Positions 1 to 7,841 of a stretch of 64,000 bases of DNA are shown here, piece after piece (positions within the stretch are counted from its first letter, which is position 1; each line of letters begins with the position of its first letter). A program made the translations under genes and the position numbers. This DNA is from Amycolatopsis pithecellobii (lineage in GTDB: Bacteria > Actinomycetota > Actinomycetes > Mycobacteriales > Pseudonocardiaceae): assembly GCF_009707865.1 (NCBI RefSeq), contig NZ_WMBA01000043.1, positions 1 to 64,000 of the forward strand, written 5' to 3'. The notes beneath the pieces are model-generated. The model searched no databases. It saw only the letters and a list, made by a program, of their open reading frames with translations, and was not told where the DNA came from.

Positions 1-81
1 GGTCAGGACCACGCCGCCGCCCCCCGCCCAGCGCCAGCCACCACCTCCGCGGCCGCGGATGCGCTGATCAGCGCTCGCTGA
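1..81 (+). CDS. Possible C-terminal tail of a gene entering from the left
   Basis: Frame 1 is open from the window edge to a TGA at 79-81. It gives an Ala/Pro-rich tail of 26 residues ending DALISAR. Third positions are mostly G or C, which fits coding DNA here, but the stretch is too short to recognise. It may be the low-complexity end of a gene lying upstream, or chance. Confidence 0.2.
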   Translation, partial: GQDHAAAPRPAPATTSAAADALISAR

Positions 82-220
82 CCGGGCAACCGCCGCACCC
101 ACCGGGCGAACAGCCGGCTCCGTACCGGTGCTCGGTCAGACCCGGGCCCGGCGTGAGGCGGGGACGGCGTGAATACCGCGGCACCAAGGGACGCGGGGCC
201 ACCAGCGAGGCCCACCCCCG

Positions 221-370
221 GCGGCTCACCCTGGGTGGTCTTCACCAAGCCCCGCAGCTTCCCCGCCCATCAACCACCCGGCCGCTCACACCCCTGGGTG
301 GCCTTCACCAAGCCCGCAGCTTCCCTGCCGCCAGCCCACAACCCCGCGTGATCTTCACCAAATCCACAGC
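221..370. repeat. Three imperfect direct repeats in a gene-free stretch
   Basis: No credible gene is seen between about 82 and 401. Two near-identical blocks (about 221-266 and 281-327) share CTGGGTGG, then YCTTCACCAAGCCC and GCAGCTTCCC. A third, weaker copy at about 345-370 keeps TCTTCACCAA and CCACAGCC. Starts are spaced about 60 and 52 bp apart, so this is not a strict tandem array. It lies just downstream of the regulator gene that ends at 402, and its function is unknown. Confidence 0.6.
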
Positions 371-401
371 CGCCCAGCCACCAACCACCGCCCGGCGGCA
401 C

Positions 402-2540
402 TCATCCGCGTCGCGCCCGGGCCTCGCCGAGGACGCGTGGCTCCAGGGGTACTCCGAGGGCGTCCGCGGCGGACCAGTGGGCTGCGGCGGCCTCCGCGGA
501 ACCGCGGGCGTGGGCCACGTTGCCCAAGCCGGTCAGCGCGCGAGCCCGTTCGTAGTCGCTCGCCGCCAGGACCGCCAGTTCCGCTGCCTCCCGGTACCCG
601 CGCTCCGCGGCCTCCAGATCACCCGCACGGAAACGCGTCCACGCCAGGCAGTTCACCGCCATCAGCACCTCGACCGGCAGCCCAGCCAGCCGCCGGGCCT
701 CCTCGGCGTGCTCGACGGCCGCACCGAACCTGCCCAGTTCCGTCTCCGCCAACGCGATACCCCGCAACGCGATCGCGACATTCCTTCGCCGCCCCGCGGC
801 CCGGTACACCTCCAGCGCAACGCTCAGGTCGCGTACCGTCGCCGACGGCTCGCCCTGATACAACCGCACCCACGCCAGGCTCGACAACGCATCCGTCGCA
901 CCCCGTTCGTCACCGGCCTCGGTGCACCGCTCCCGGGCCCGCCGGTGACATTCGGCCGCCTCGTGCAGCTCCCCCATCTCGATATACGCCATCCCCAGGC
1001 TGTTGAGGATCATGCCCTCCGCATCCGGGCCGGCCGCTTTCAACGCGCACTGGTGCGTCCGCAGCCACGGCTGGAAAAGCTTGTCGCGGAAGAAAATCGC
1101 CCGCAAGACGAACGCGATCTGCCAGCACCGCCGGCGCAGCCCGTGCTCTGCGGCCAGCTCCACGATCCCGGCCAGCGCCGGCCACCACGCACGCAGCCAC
1201 GCCAGCGCGTCCGCGGCCGACGCGAACGGCAACCGAGCCGGGCGCGGGCAGTCGATCTCCGGGCGGAACCGGTGCGGCTCAACCAGTTCGTCCGCCGCGA
1301 CAAGCATTCCCGCCGCGTACTCGACGAGCCGTGACACCGCCGCCGCCCGGTCCACGGCGCTGATCCGCGGCAGCGCGTACCGGACCGCGAACAACCGCAC
1401 CAAGTCATGCATGTGAACGACTCCGTCCTCGTCGAGCGTGATCAGATGGGCGTCGTGCAACCGGTCGAGCAGGGTGTCCGCCTCGGCTCCGGCGAGCTCC
1501 GTGGCGGCCACCGCGTCAATCGGGGTGGCCGGATGCAACGCCAGCAGGCCGAACAACCGGCGCTGCCCGGCGGGCAGCTCCTCATACGAGACGGTGAACG
1601 CCGCGGCCACGCTCCGTTCGCCGTCGTCCAGTGCCGCCAGCCGGGCCGCCGCGAGCCGCCCGGCCAGCCGCCGCGCGCTCCAGCCGCCCGCGACCAGCCG
1701 GGCCGCGGCGATGCGGATCGCCAACGGCAGCAACCCGCACAGTTCGACGATCTCGACGGCCACCTCGTCCGCGGGCAGCCCGCTGATCGAACCGAACAGC
1801 GCCAGCGCGTCCGCGCGCGAAAGCATCCCCGCGTGCAGGTGCCACGCGTCGTCGAGCGCGGGCAGCCGGGCGCGGCTGGTCACCAGCACGCGGCACGCCG
1901 GTTCCGCCGGGATCAGCGGGCTGATCTGCGCGGCACTGCGCACGTTGTCGAACACGAGCAGCATGCGACGCCCGGACAGCTTGTCCCGCACCAGGTTCGC
2001 CCGCCCGTCGACCCCGGGCGGCAGCTGGTCACCCGGCACGCCCAGCAGGAGCAGCAGCTGTTGCGCCCCCTCGGCGGGCGAGAGTCCGGGCACGCCGGGC
2101 GTGTGCCCGCGCAGGTCGAAGAACAGGCAACCGTCCGGGAAACCCGGTGCGGCCTGCCGGGCGGCGGCGATCGCCAGCGCGGTCTTGCCGGCCCCGGCCA
2201 TCCCGTGCACGACGCAGACCCGCACATCTTCGGAATGGCTCAGCACCGCCGAAAGCGCGGCGAGCTCGGTTTCCCGGCCGATGAAGTGCCGGGTTCGTGC
2301 GGGCAGTCCCGCGATCCCGGCACCGGCTCGCGGCGGTTCGCCGGGCACCAGCGCGGTGAGCTCTCCACCGGCACCCAGCGCTTTGTCATAGGCTTCCACG
2401 ACGCTCCGATTCGCCCGGACACGACCGTTTTCGACCTTACTCAGATAACCTTTCGTGAAATGCGCCAGCACCGCCAGCCTGGCCAGTGACAAACCGGCCG
2501 ACTCTCGCCGCCGGCGTAATTCCGGACCCAGTTCCGCCAT
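402..2540 (-). CDS. HTH (XRE)/NB-ARC/TPR transcriptional regulator
   Basis: 712 aa. Residues about 5-60 form an XRE-type helix-turn-helix (LSLARLAVLAHFTKGYLSKVE). An NB-ARC/AfsR-like NTPase follows, with P-loop GMAGAGKT near 113-120 and Walker B LLVFDN near 195-199. The C-terminal half is helical with TPR-like repeats. Such proteins are ATP-dependent, signal-responsive DNA-binding regulators; the ligand cannot be told from sequence. I chose the ATG at 2540 because GGGAGGA lies 7 nt upstream; an in-frame ATG six codons earlier has no usable spacing. The gene follows a strong hairpin and a possible 17-residue peptide ORF on the same strand, so its expression may be conditional on read-through. 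Family call is firm, physiological role unknown. Confidence 0.85.
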   Translation of the reverse strand: MAELGPELRRRRESAGLSLARLAVLAHFTKGYLSKVENGRVRANRSVVEAYDKALGAGGELTALVPGEPPRAGAGIAGLPARTRHFIGRETELAALSAVLSHSEDVRVCVVHGMAGAGKTALAIAAARQAAPGFPDGCLFFDLRGHTPGVPGLSPAEGAQQLLLLLGVPGDQLPPGVDGRANLVRDKLSGRRMLLVFDNVRSAAQISPLIPAEPACRVLVTSRARLPALDDAWHLHAGMLSRADALALFGSISGLPADEVAVEIVELCGLLPLAIRIAAARLVAGGWSARRLAGRLAAARLAALDDGERSVAAAFTVSYEELPAGQRRLFGLLALHPATPIDAVAATELAGAEADTLLDRLHDAHLITLDEDGVVHMHDLVRLFAVRYALPRISAVDRAAAVSRLVEYAAGMLVAADELVEPHRFRPEIDCPRPARLPFASAADALAWLRAWWPALAGIVELAAEHGLRRRCWQIAFVLRAIFFRDKLFQPWLRTHQCALKAAGPDAEGMILNSLGMAYIEMGELHEAAECHRRARERCTEAGDERGATDALSSLAWVRLYQGEPSATVRDLSVALEVYRAAGRRRNVAIALRGIALAETELGRFGAAVEHAEEARRLAGLPVEVLMAVNCLAWTRFRAGDLEAAERGYREAAELAVLAASDYERARALTGLGNVAHARGSAEAAAAHWSAADALGVPLEPRVLGEARARRG

Positions 2541-2575
2541 ACCTCGATCCTCCCGCATCCACCCCGGAAACGGAA

Positions 2576-2605
2576 CTCCGGCCGGTGGGATTCCACCGGC
2601 CGGAG
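2576..2605 (-). terminator. 13-bp hairpin between peptide ORF and regulator gene
   Basis: CTCCGGCCGGTGG and its exact complement are separated by a 4-nt loop (GATT). It starts 10 bp after the stop of the 17-codon ORF and ends 35 bp before the regulator start. No long T-tract follows (TTCCGTTTCC on the minus strand), so it could be a terminator, an attenuator or an mRNA-stabilising stem. Confidence 0.6.
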
Positions 2606-2615
2606 CAGGGCTTTC

Positions 2616-2669
2616 TCAACCGAGCAAGGAGCTCAGCAGGTCCAGGAAGATCTGAAAGTGCGTGTGCAT
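2616..2669 (-). CDS. Possible 17-residue peptide (MHTHFQIFLDLLSSLLG)
   Basis: ATG at 2669 with an AAAGGGG Shine-Dalgarno about 11 nt upstream; stop TGA at 2616-2618. The product has a His-containing N-terminus followed by an amphipathic Leu/Phe-rich stretch (FQIFLDLLSSLLG). It could be a signalling peptide, a small membrane-active peptide or a leader peptide. It is co-oriented with the HTH/NB-ARC/TPR regulator and separated from it by a strong hairpin. No homologue is known to me. The ribosome-binding site and composition support translation, but an ORF this short can arise by chance. Confidence 0.45.
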   Translation of the reverse strand: MHTHFQIFLDLLSSLLG

Positions 2670-2756
2670 GACCGGGTCACCCCTTTCTTCGCGGATTCTT
2701 GCCGGAATTCGCTCCGGCCCATTAATCGTGAATCCGCGGTACCGGCCGGAAAAAGG

Positions 2757-2815
2757 GGTTTCCGGTTTCCGGATACAGGAAACCCGGGAAACCGTTTTTG
2801 CGCGGCATCGTTTCC
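2757..2815. promoter_or_regulatory. Cluster of GGTTTCC boxes, candidate operator
   Basis: GGTTTCC occurs at 2757-2763 and 2764-2770, its inverse GGAAACC at 2778-2784 and 2787-2793, and a further GTTTCC at 2810-2815. The first four make a nested dyad around 2771-2777. The cluster lies between the leftward peptide/regulator transcript and the rightward gene at 2857, where a repressor or activator of either could bind. The HTH regulator encoded at 402-2540 is the obvious candidate, by inference only. Confidence 0.55.
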
Positions 2816-2823
2816 GGTAGACT
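2795..2823 (+). promoter_or_regulatory. Possible promoter for the gene at 2857
   Basis: A -10-like TAGACT at 2818-2823 has a weak -35 (TTTTTG, 2795-2800) 17 bp upstream. It overlaps the right edge of the GGTTTCC cluster. The assignment rests on the -10 hexamer and position only. Confidence 0.35.
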
Positions 2824-2856
2824 GCCGGGTCGACGAGCTGACGCAGAGGTGAGTCC

Positions 2857-3813
2857 TTGAACTCGAACGGGCGTGACGAGATCGAAGCGCTGGTCTCGGA
2901 ACTGAAAAAAGTACGAAAGGGTCCCGGAGTCGAAGCGGCTTCGCTGCCGGACACGGTGGGCCCGCCGTTACGCCGCGCGGCCGGGGTCCTCGACACGGAC
3001 CCGCCCGCCACGGTCCGCGAGAAACTGGTCCGCACACTCTCCGACCTGATCACCCGCCTGCCCGACGGCAGCCGCGCGATCGGGCAGGCTGTGCTCGGGT
3101 TCGGTCCCACGTCGGGCAGGCGCTACACCCACCGGCTCGGGGAGCTGGGCCGGGTGGCCGACCGCGACATGCGCACGATGCAGCGCCGCGCCGACGAGGT
3201 CGTCTACCTGCTGGCCGAGCTGGCGGCGGCCGCCGCGCCGGCGCCGCCCGGGCCGGAAAGCCCTTGGCACACCACGGCTCTCGACGTCGATCTCATCCCG
3301 GACGGGCAGGGCGCGGAGGTGTTCGAGAAGCGCGAGATCGTCAGCCACGTGCCGGAGCTGGCGGAGATCGAGCACGGGATATCGCTCGGCCGCGTGCTCG
3401 GGCGGCCCGGCCCGGTCGATCTGGCGCAGCTCGGGATCGAGGTGCTACGCGGCGGCGAGGTCCACTCTGCCCGGATACTGTCCTCGAGCCGGGTCGGGTT
3501 CCAGCTGCGGCCCCCGCGCGTGCTCGGCGCCGGGGACCGGCACGAGTTCTTCGTCCGGATCCGGGTCGCCGAGATCTCGCCTTTCTATTGCTGCACGCCG
3601 GAATTCCCGTGTGAACGGTTCCGCCTCAACGTTCGCTTCGACCGGGTGCCGCCGCCGTCGCGGATCTGGCGGATCGACGGGGAATTCTCCAAGGACGCCG
3701 AGGATCCGCTACCGGTGCGCAAACCGTTGTCACTGAACGGTTCCGAGGTGTCGGCCGATTTCGAGAACCTGCAACCGGCCCGCTCCTACGGCGTCGGCTG
3801 GGAACGCGGCTGA
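2857..3813 (+). CDS. Unknown protein with helical N-terminus and C-terminal beta domain
   Basis: 318 aa from a TTG start with AGAGGTG about 7 nt upstream; no better in-frame start is seen. Residues about 1-130 are charged and probably helical (DEIEALVSELKKVRKG). After an Ala/Pro linker near 130-145, residues about 148-316 look like a beta-sandwich with Cys residues (PFYCCTPEFPCERFRLNVRF) and a terminal aromatic motif (SYGVGWE). Similar tails occur in uncharacterised actinobacterial proteins, some with HTH domains, but I cannot name a function. The last 28 bp overlap the convergent TPR gene. The GGTTTCC boxes lie just upstream. Confidence 0.75.
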   Translation: MNSNGRDEIEALVSELKKVRKGPGVEAASLPDTVGPPLRRAAGVLDTDPPATVREKLVRTLSDLITRLPDGSRAIGQAVLGFGPTSGRRYTHRLGELGRVADRDMRTMQRRADEVVYLLAELAAAAAPAPPGPESPWHTTALDVDLIPDGQGAEVFEKREIVSHVPELAEIEHGISLGRVLGRPGPVDLAQLGIEVLRGGEVHSARILSSSRVGFQLRPPRVLGAGDRHEFFVRIRVAEISPFYCCTPEFPCERFRLNVRFDRVPPPSRIWRIDGEFSKDAEDPLPVRKPLSLNGSEVSADFENLQPARSYGVGWERG

Positions 3814-5561
3814 GCCCGCGCGCGGGTGAACCAGCGGGAAACCGGGCCGGGCAGCTCGGCGAGCGCGGTCGCGGCCCTGGCGGTGGAAACCCAGTGCTGC
3901 CAAGGCCCGTGCTCGTCGTGAAGCGCTTTCACGGCCTCGGTCAGCAAGGGCCGGGCCCGCCGGACGTGGTTGAGCCTGGCCAGGCAGACACCGAGCTCCA
4001 GCCGGGTGAGCCGGGTGTCGGGATGATCGGCGCCGAAGGCGAGTTCCTGGCGGGGCGCCAGTTCCTCGAACTGGCGCGCGGCGGTTTCCCAGTCACGCAA
4101 CCGCATCCGGACGAGCCCGCGCCACTGCCGGGCCTTGAGCGTCAGCGGATGGTCCGCGCCGAGACCGGCTTCGGCACGGACCTCGGCGTCCGCGAGCACG
4201 GCGAGTGCTTCCAGGTTTTCCCCGTCGTTGCTGAGCGCTTGTGCCTGCAGAATGCGCAGTTCCAACGTCAGCGCGTGGTCATGGCCGAACCACGCGACGG
4301 AATCGGCGGCGGCGCGGCGGGCCGGCCCGGCCCCGTGCTCCCCCTCGACGAGCACGGCGACCGCCCCGCGGGCCAGCGGGTGGCGTGCCCACCCGGCGCG
4401 CGCGAACTGCCCGGCGAGCCGGCCCGCCACCTCACGGGACCGGGAAAGGTCCCCGGCCAGCAGGAGCAGCCGCGCGTCTTCCAGCGTCGCCACCGGCCAT
4501 GCCCCGCGATGGCTGCCGAACGGTTGCGCACGGCGGATTTCCGGTAGCAGCGTGTCGAGAAGTTCCCGCGCCACCCGGTATTCACCGCGCAGCCGCAGCG
4601 CCTGAACCCGCGCGAGCCGCACTTCGCGGCGTTCGTCCGCGCCGAGCCACACCGGCTCGGGTCCCTGGGCGGCGATGAGCGGATGCCGGTGGAAAACCTT
4701 GTCCGCACGCGCATACGAGCCGTTCGCGTCGTGCGCGAGCGCGGCCACGAACCGGGCGCGGTATTCGGTGCGGACGTCGTGGGCGCGCCGGGCGCCCTGG
4801 ATGAGCCGTGCGGTGCGGCGGATCGCGGCGGGCGGATCGCCGGTCTCGGCTTCCCTGCGTGCGGCGGCCAGCACGTCGGCGGGATCACCTCCGGCGGCGA
4901 CGAGCCCCCAAACCTGGGCGGCGGCGGGGAAATCGCCGCGTTGTTCGTACCCGCGCGCGACCGCGCGCAGCAATGCCGTTCGCTGGGAGGAGGCCGCCGG
5001 GTGCCGGGCGACTTCGAGGGCGTGCCGGTAGTTGACCAGCGATGTGGGCGTCCTCAGGAATCGTTCGAGCACCGTCGCGGCGCGCCGTACGCCGTGTGCG
5101 GTCGGCTCGAGCCGGCAGATCGCTTGCCACGCTTGACTTTCCCCGGACGCGGGCGCGACGAACGCGGCGAGTTCGGTGAGGGCACCGGCGACCAGCAACG
5201 GTGCGCGCGGCCCGAGCAGGTCCGACACCCCGGCCATCAGCAGGTCCGCGCCGACCGGTGCCGGGGCGAGCGCGGCGACGAAATCGAGCACGACGCGCGC
5301 CGGTTCGCTCAGCGGTCCGGCCTCGACGTCAGGAAGGTCCGGGCTCGGCCGCACGACGCTGCCGGGAAGCCGGAGTTCCCCACGCACGCCGTCCAGGATC
5401 CAGACCAGGTCATCCGGGGCGCGCTCACCGAGAATCCGCACGGCTTCGGCGAGTTCCAGCCCATGAGTGTCCACTTCGAACAGTTCGGCGGCTTCGCTGA
5501 CCGCCGCGGCCAGATGTGCTTCGTGTTCTGCCGCGGGACGCAGCCACACCACCGGGTTCAC
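3786..5561 (-). CDS. TPR protein, apparently an N-terminally truncated NB-ARC/TPR
   Basis: 591 aa. The start region (MNPVVWLRPAAEHEAHL...) and DDLVWILDGV resemble the middle and Walker B parts of NB-ARC/TPR proteins, but no P-loop precedes them. The rest is TPR-like, including the typical 'FGADHPDTRLTRLELGVCLARL' type repeat near residues 500-545. The GTG at 5561 has no strong ribosome-binding site. In that frame the sequence stays open further upstream, towards the MFS gene end at 5641, without a recognisable P-loop. Either it is a diverged stand-alone TPR scaffold or the 5' half of an older gene was lost. It is convergent with, and overlaps by 28 bp, the unknown gene at 2857-3813. Confidence 0.7.
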   Translation of the reverse strand: MNPVVWLRPAAEHEAHLAAAVSEAAELFEVDTHGLELAEAVRILGERAPDDLVWILDGVRGELRLPGSVVRPSPDLPDVEAGPLSEPARVVLDFVAALAPAPVGADLLMAGVSDLLGPRAPLLVAGALTELAAFVAPASGESQAWQAICRLEPTAHGVRRAATVLERFLRTPTSLVNYRHALEVARHPAASSQRTALLRAVARGYEQRGDFPAAAQVWGLVAAGGDPADVLAAARREAETGDPPAAIRRTARLIQGARRAHDVRTEYRARFVAALAHDANGSYARADKVFHRHPLIAAQGPEPVWLGADERREVRLARVQALRLRGEYRVARELLDTLLPEIRRAQPFGSHRGAWPVATLEDARLLLLAGDLSRSREVAGRLAGQFARAGWARHPLARGAVAVLVEGEHGAGPARRAAADSVAWFGHDHALTLELRILQAQALSNDGENLEALAVLADAEVRAEAGLGADHPLTLKARQWRGLVRMRLRDWETAARQFEELAPRQELAFGADHPDTRLTRLELGVCLARLNHVRRARPLLTEAVKALHDEHGPWQHWVSTARAATALAELPGPVSRWFTRARAQPRSQPTP

Positions 5562-5640
5562 CCCGGTAACAATGCCGGAAGAACCGGGAAAAAGGATCGA
5601 CGATAACCGGACACAAACATGACATTTTCGCGCGCCGCGC

Positions 5641-6864
5641 TCAGGCCGCCGCGAAGAGGCGTCGTCCGACCAGCGCCAGGATCACCAGCAGCAGTGCGGC
5701 GAACCCGGCGAGCGCGGCCTGCAGCGAGATCAGCTGGGTCGCAAGGCCGAGCGCCAGCACCGGGCCGGCAAGCCCCACGTACGCGGCAAGGAACAGGCCG
5801 GCCAGCGCCTCACCGCGCGCTTCCGGCATGGCGATCGAGAGCACGATGCTGACCGAACCCTTGAACGCCGCGCCCGCGCCACCACCCGCGAGTACCCCGG
5901 CGATGACGAACAGCACGAGGCTCGGCAGCTGCACCGCCACGGTCATCAGCACGATCCCGGACACGAGCAGCCCGAACCCGATGCTCAGCTGCCGCCGCAC
6001 TCCCGCGCGCGACAACAGGATCTGCGCACCGGTGGCCGCGGCGAACACGGCGAACGACACCGCGCCGGCCAGTACATGCGAATGCTGGTGCAGGACGTTC
6101 GCCAGGAAGGCGGGGGCCAGCGAGACGAACAGCCCGAACACCGCGAACTCCGCCAGCGCCGCCGCACCCGCGGCGAAGAACCGGCCGCGTGCCGCGCGCG
6201 GCACCGAGAGCCGCTGCGGCCGGTATTTCACCGGCGTCGCCTCGACGGTCTCCGGCACGAGCACGAGCACGACCGCGCCGAGCAGCATGAGCGCCTGGAA
6301 CACCAGGTACGGCACGTGCAGCGGGTCGCCGGCGTACTGCGCGAGCGCGCCCGCGACCAGCGGCCCGACCCCGAGACCGCCCAGGTTCGCTGCCGTCGCG
6401 ACCAGATCCGCGCGGCCGCGCGACGCACCGGGCCGTGCGGCCAGGTGCAGTTCGGTCAGGTGTGCGGTGGCCGTCGCGGTGAGCGCGCCGACGCCGAGGC
6501 CGGACAGGAACCGCGCCGCCAGCAGGGCCGGAACCGAGGACCAGGTAAGGAACATCACGGCGGCGAGCACGTTGATCAGCACCGCGGGCACCAGCACGTT
6601 GCGCCGCCCGACCCAGTCCGAGATGTGCCCGGCGAGGAACAGGCTGGCGATCACGCCGAGCGCGTACGCCGCGAAGACCACGGTCAGGGTGAACGAGCCG
6701 AAACCGTCTTTTGCCTGGTACAGCACGTAAAGCGGGGCGGGCACGGTGGAGAATGCCATCGTCACCGCGAAGGTGTAGGCCACCAGCCAGAAGCCGCGGC
6801 CATGCGTCCGCGAGTTCCCAGCCCGCCACACGGGCAGCTTGGCCGCCGTATCGATAGTCGTCAT
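5641..6864 (-). CDS. MFS transporter
   Basis: About 407 aa with some 12 hydrophobic segments and the MFS loop motif GHISDWVGRRN between helices 2 and 3 (near residue 80). It probably exports a small molecule by proton antiport across the cytoplasmic membrane; the substrate cannot be inferred. The start is taken as the ATG at 6864; an in-frame GTG at 6873 sits close to GGAGG and is possible. Transcribed divergently from a LysR gene with about 80 bp between them, so it is the likely LysR target. Confidence 0.88.
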   Translation of the reverse strand: MTTIDTAAKLPVWRAGNSRTHGRGFWLVAYTFAVTMAFSTVPAPLYVLYQAKDGFGSFTLTVVFAAYALGVIASLFLAGHISDWVGRRNVLVPAVLINVLAAVMFLTWSSVPALLAARFLSGLGVGALTATATAHLTELHLAARPGASRGRADLVATAANLGGLGVGPLVAGALAQYAGDPLHVPYLVFQALMLLGAVVLVLVPETVEATPVKYRPQRLSVPRAARGRFFAAGAAALAEFAVFGLFVSLAPAFLANVLHQHSHVLAGAVSFAVFAAATGAQILLSRAGVRRQLSIGFGLLVSGIVLMTVAVQLPSLVLFVIAGVLAGGGAGAAFKGSVSIVLSIAMPEARGEALAGLFLAAYVGLAGPVLALGLATQLISLQAALAGFAALLLVILALVGRRLFAAA

Positions 6865-6922
6865 AGCACCCACAGTGCCTCCGGCCAGCAATCACGTCCA
6901 ACGAATGTTTGTGCTTGCTACC

Positions 6923-6937
6923 ATCTCTGAAATAGAT
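6923..6937. promoter_or_regulatory. Candidate LysR-type operator (T-N11-A)
   Basis: ATC-N9-GAT (ATCTCTGAAATAGAT) fits the T-N11-A dyad expected for LysR-family sites. It ends 7 bp before the lysR ATG, a place where binding would repress lysR and could act on the divergent MFS gene. Confidence 0.45.
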
Positions 6938-6944
6938 TGATGCC

Positions 6945-7832
6945 ATGGAACTGCGCCAGCTCGAATATTTCCTCGCGGTCGCCGAAGACCTGAACTTCAC
7001 CAAGGCTTCCCGGCGGCTGCGGGTCGTGCAGTCCGGGGTCTCGACGGCGATCCGCGCGCTCGAACGCGAGGTCGGCGCGCCGCTGTTCCAGCGCGACAGC
7101 CGGCACGTGCGACTCACCGAGGCCGGCACGGCGATGCTGCCCGGCGCGCGTGCCGCGCTCGCGGCGGCCCGCGCCGCGCACGACGCGGTTCAGGAACAGC
7201 AGGGCCAGCTGCACGGCGAGGTCGTGGTGGGCACCATGCTGACCCTGCCGGGCATCGACATGGCGGCCGTGCTCGGCCGGTTCCACCGGGAGAACCCGGC
7301 CGTGCGGGTCCGGGTCCGCCATTCCACGACCGGCACCCAGGGGAATGTGGACGCACTACTGGCAGGCACGATCGACTTCGCGCTCGCGGCGTTCGCGCGG
7401 CGCCCGCCTGCCGGCCTGAACGTGGAGATCCTGACCGAGGACGAACTGGTTCTGCTGTGTGGTCCGGACCACCGGCTCTCCGGCGCCGGGCCGGTGCGGC
7501 TGACCGAGCTCGCCGGGGAGACCTTTGTGGACTGTCCCGAAGGCTGGGGCACCCGCGCGGTCATCGACCTCGCCTTCGACCGGCTGGGGATCAGCCGGTC
7601 GATCCCGCTGGAGACAACGGACTACGCGACGGTGGCGGCCTTGATCAGGCAGGGCCACGTGATCAGCTTCCTGCCCGCGGGCGTCGCCGCCCGGTACCCG
7701 GAACTGGTTGCGGTGCCGGTGAAAGGGGAACCCTTGTGGTGGAACGTGTCGCTGGCCAGCTCGGCGTCACGGCCGCTGTCGCGGGCCGCACTGGTGCTGA
7801 TGGCCCAGCTGCGGGATTCGGTCCGGCGCTGA
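6945..7832 (+). CDS. LysR-family transcriptional regulator
   Basis: 295 aa, standard length. The N-terminal winged HTH is clear (MELRQLEYFLAVAEDLNFTK, then 'VVQSGVSTAIRALEREVG'). The periplasmic-binding-protein-like effector domain spans about 88-290. LysR proteins are usually co-inducer-dependent activators of a divergent gene and repress themselves; here the divergent gene is the MFS transporter. The effector is unknown. Confidence 0.9.
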   Translation: MELRQLEYFLAVAEDLNFTKASRRLRVVQSGVSTAIRALEREVGAPLFQRDSRHVRLTEAGTAMLPGARAALAAARAAHDAVQEQQGQLHGEVVVGTMLTLPGIDMAAVLGRFHRENPAVRVRVRHSTTGTQGNVDALLAGTIDFALAAFARRPPAGLNVEILTEDELVLLCGPDHRLSGAGPVRLTELAGETFVDCPEGWGTRAVIDLAFDRLGISRSIPLETTDYATVAALIRQGHVISFLPAGVAARYPELVAVPVKGEPLWWNVSLASSASRPLSRAALVLMAQLRDSVRR

Positions 7833-7841
7833 GGCTCGGTA

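Noticed and set aside
3-248. 81-codon leftward frame at the window start
   Set aside because: No ribosome-binding site, Ala/Gly/Pro-rich product, and it crosses the repeat region.
153-1334. Long rightward frame over the regulator gene
   Set aside because: It is the shadow of the HTH/NB-ARC gene, whose motifs are unambiguous; the product is Arg/Pro-rich.
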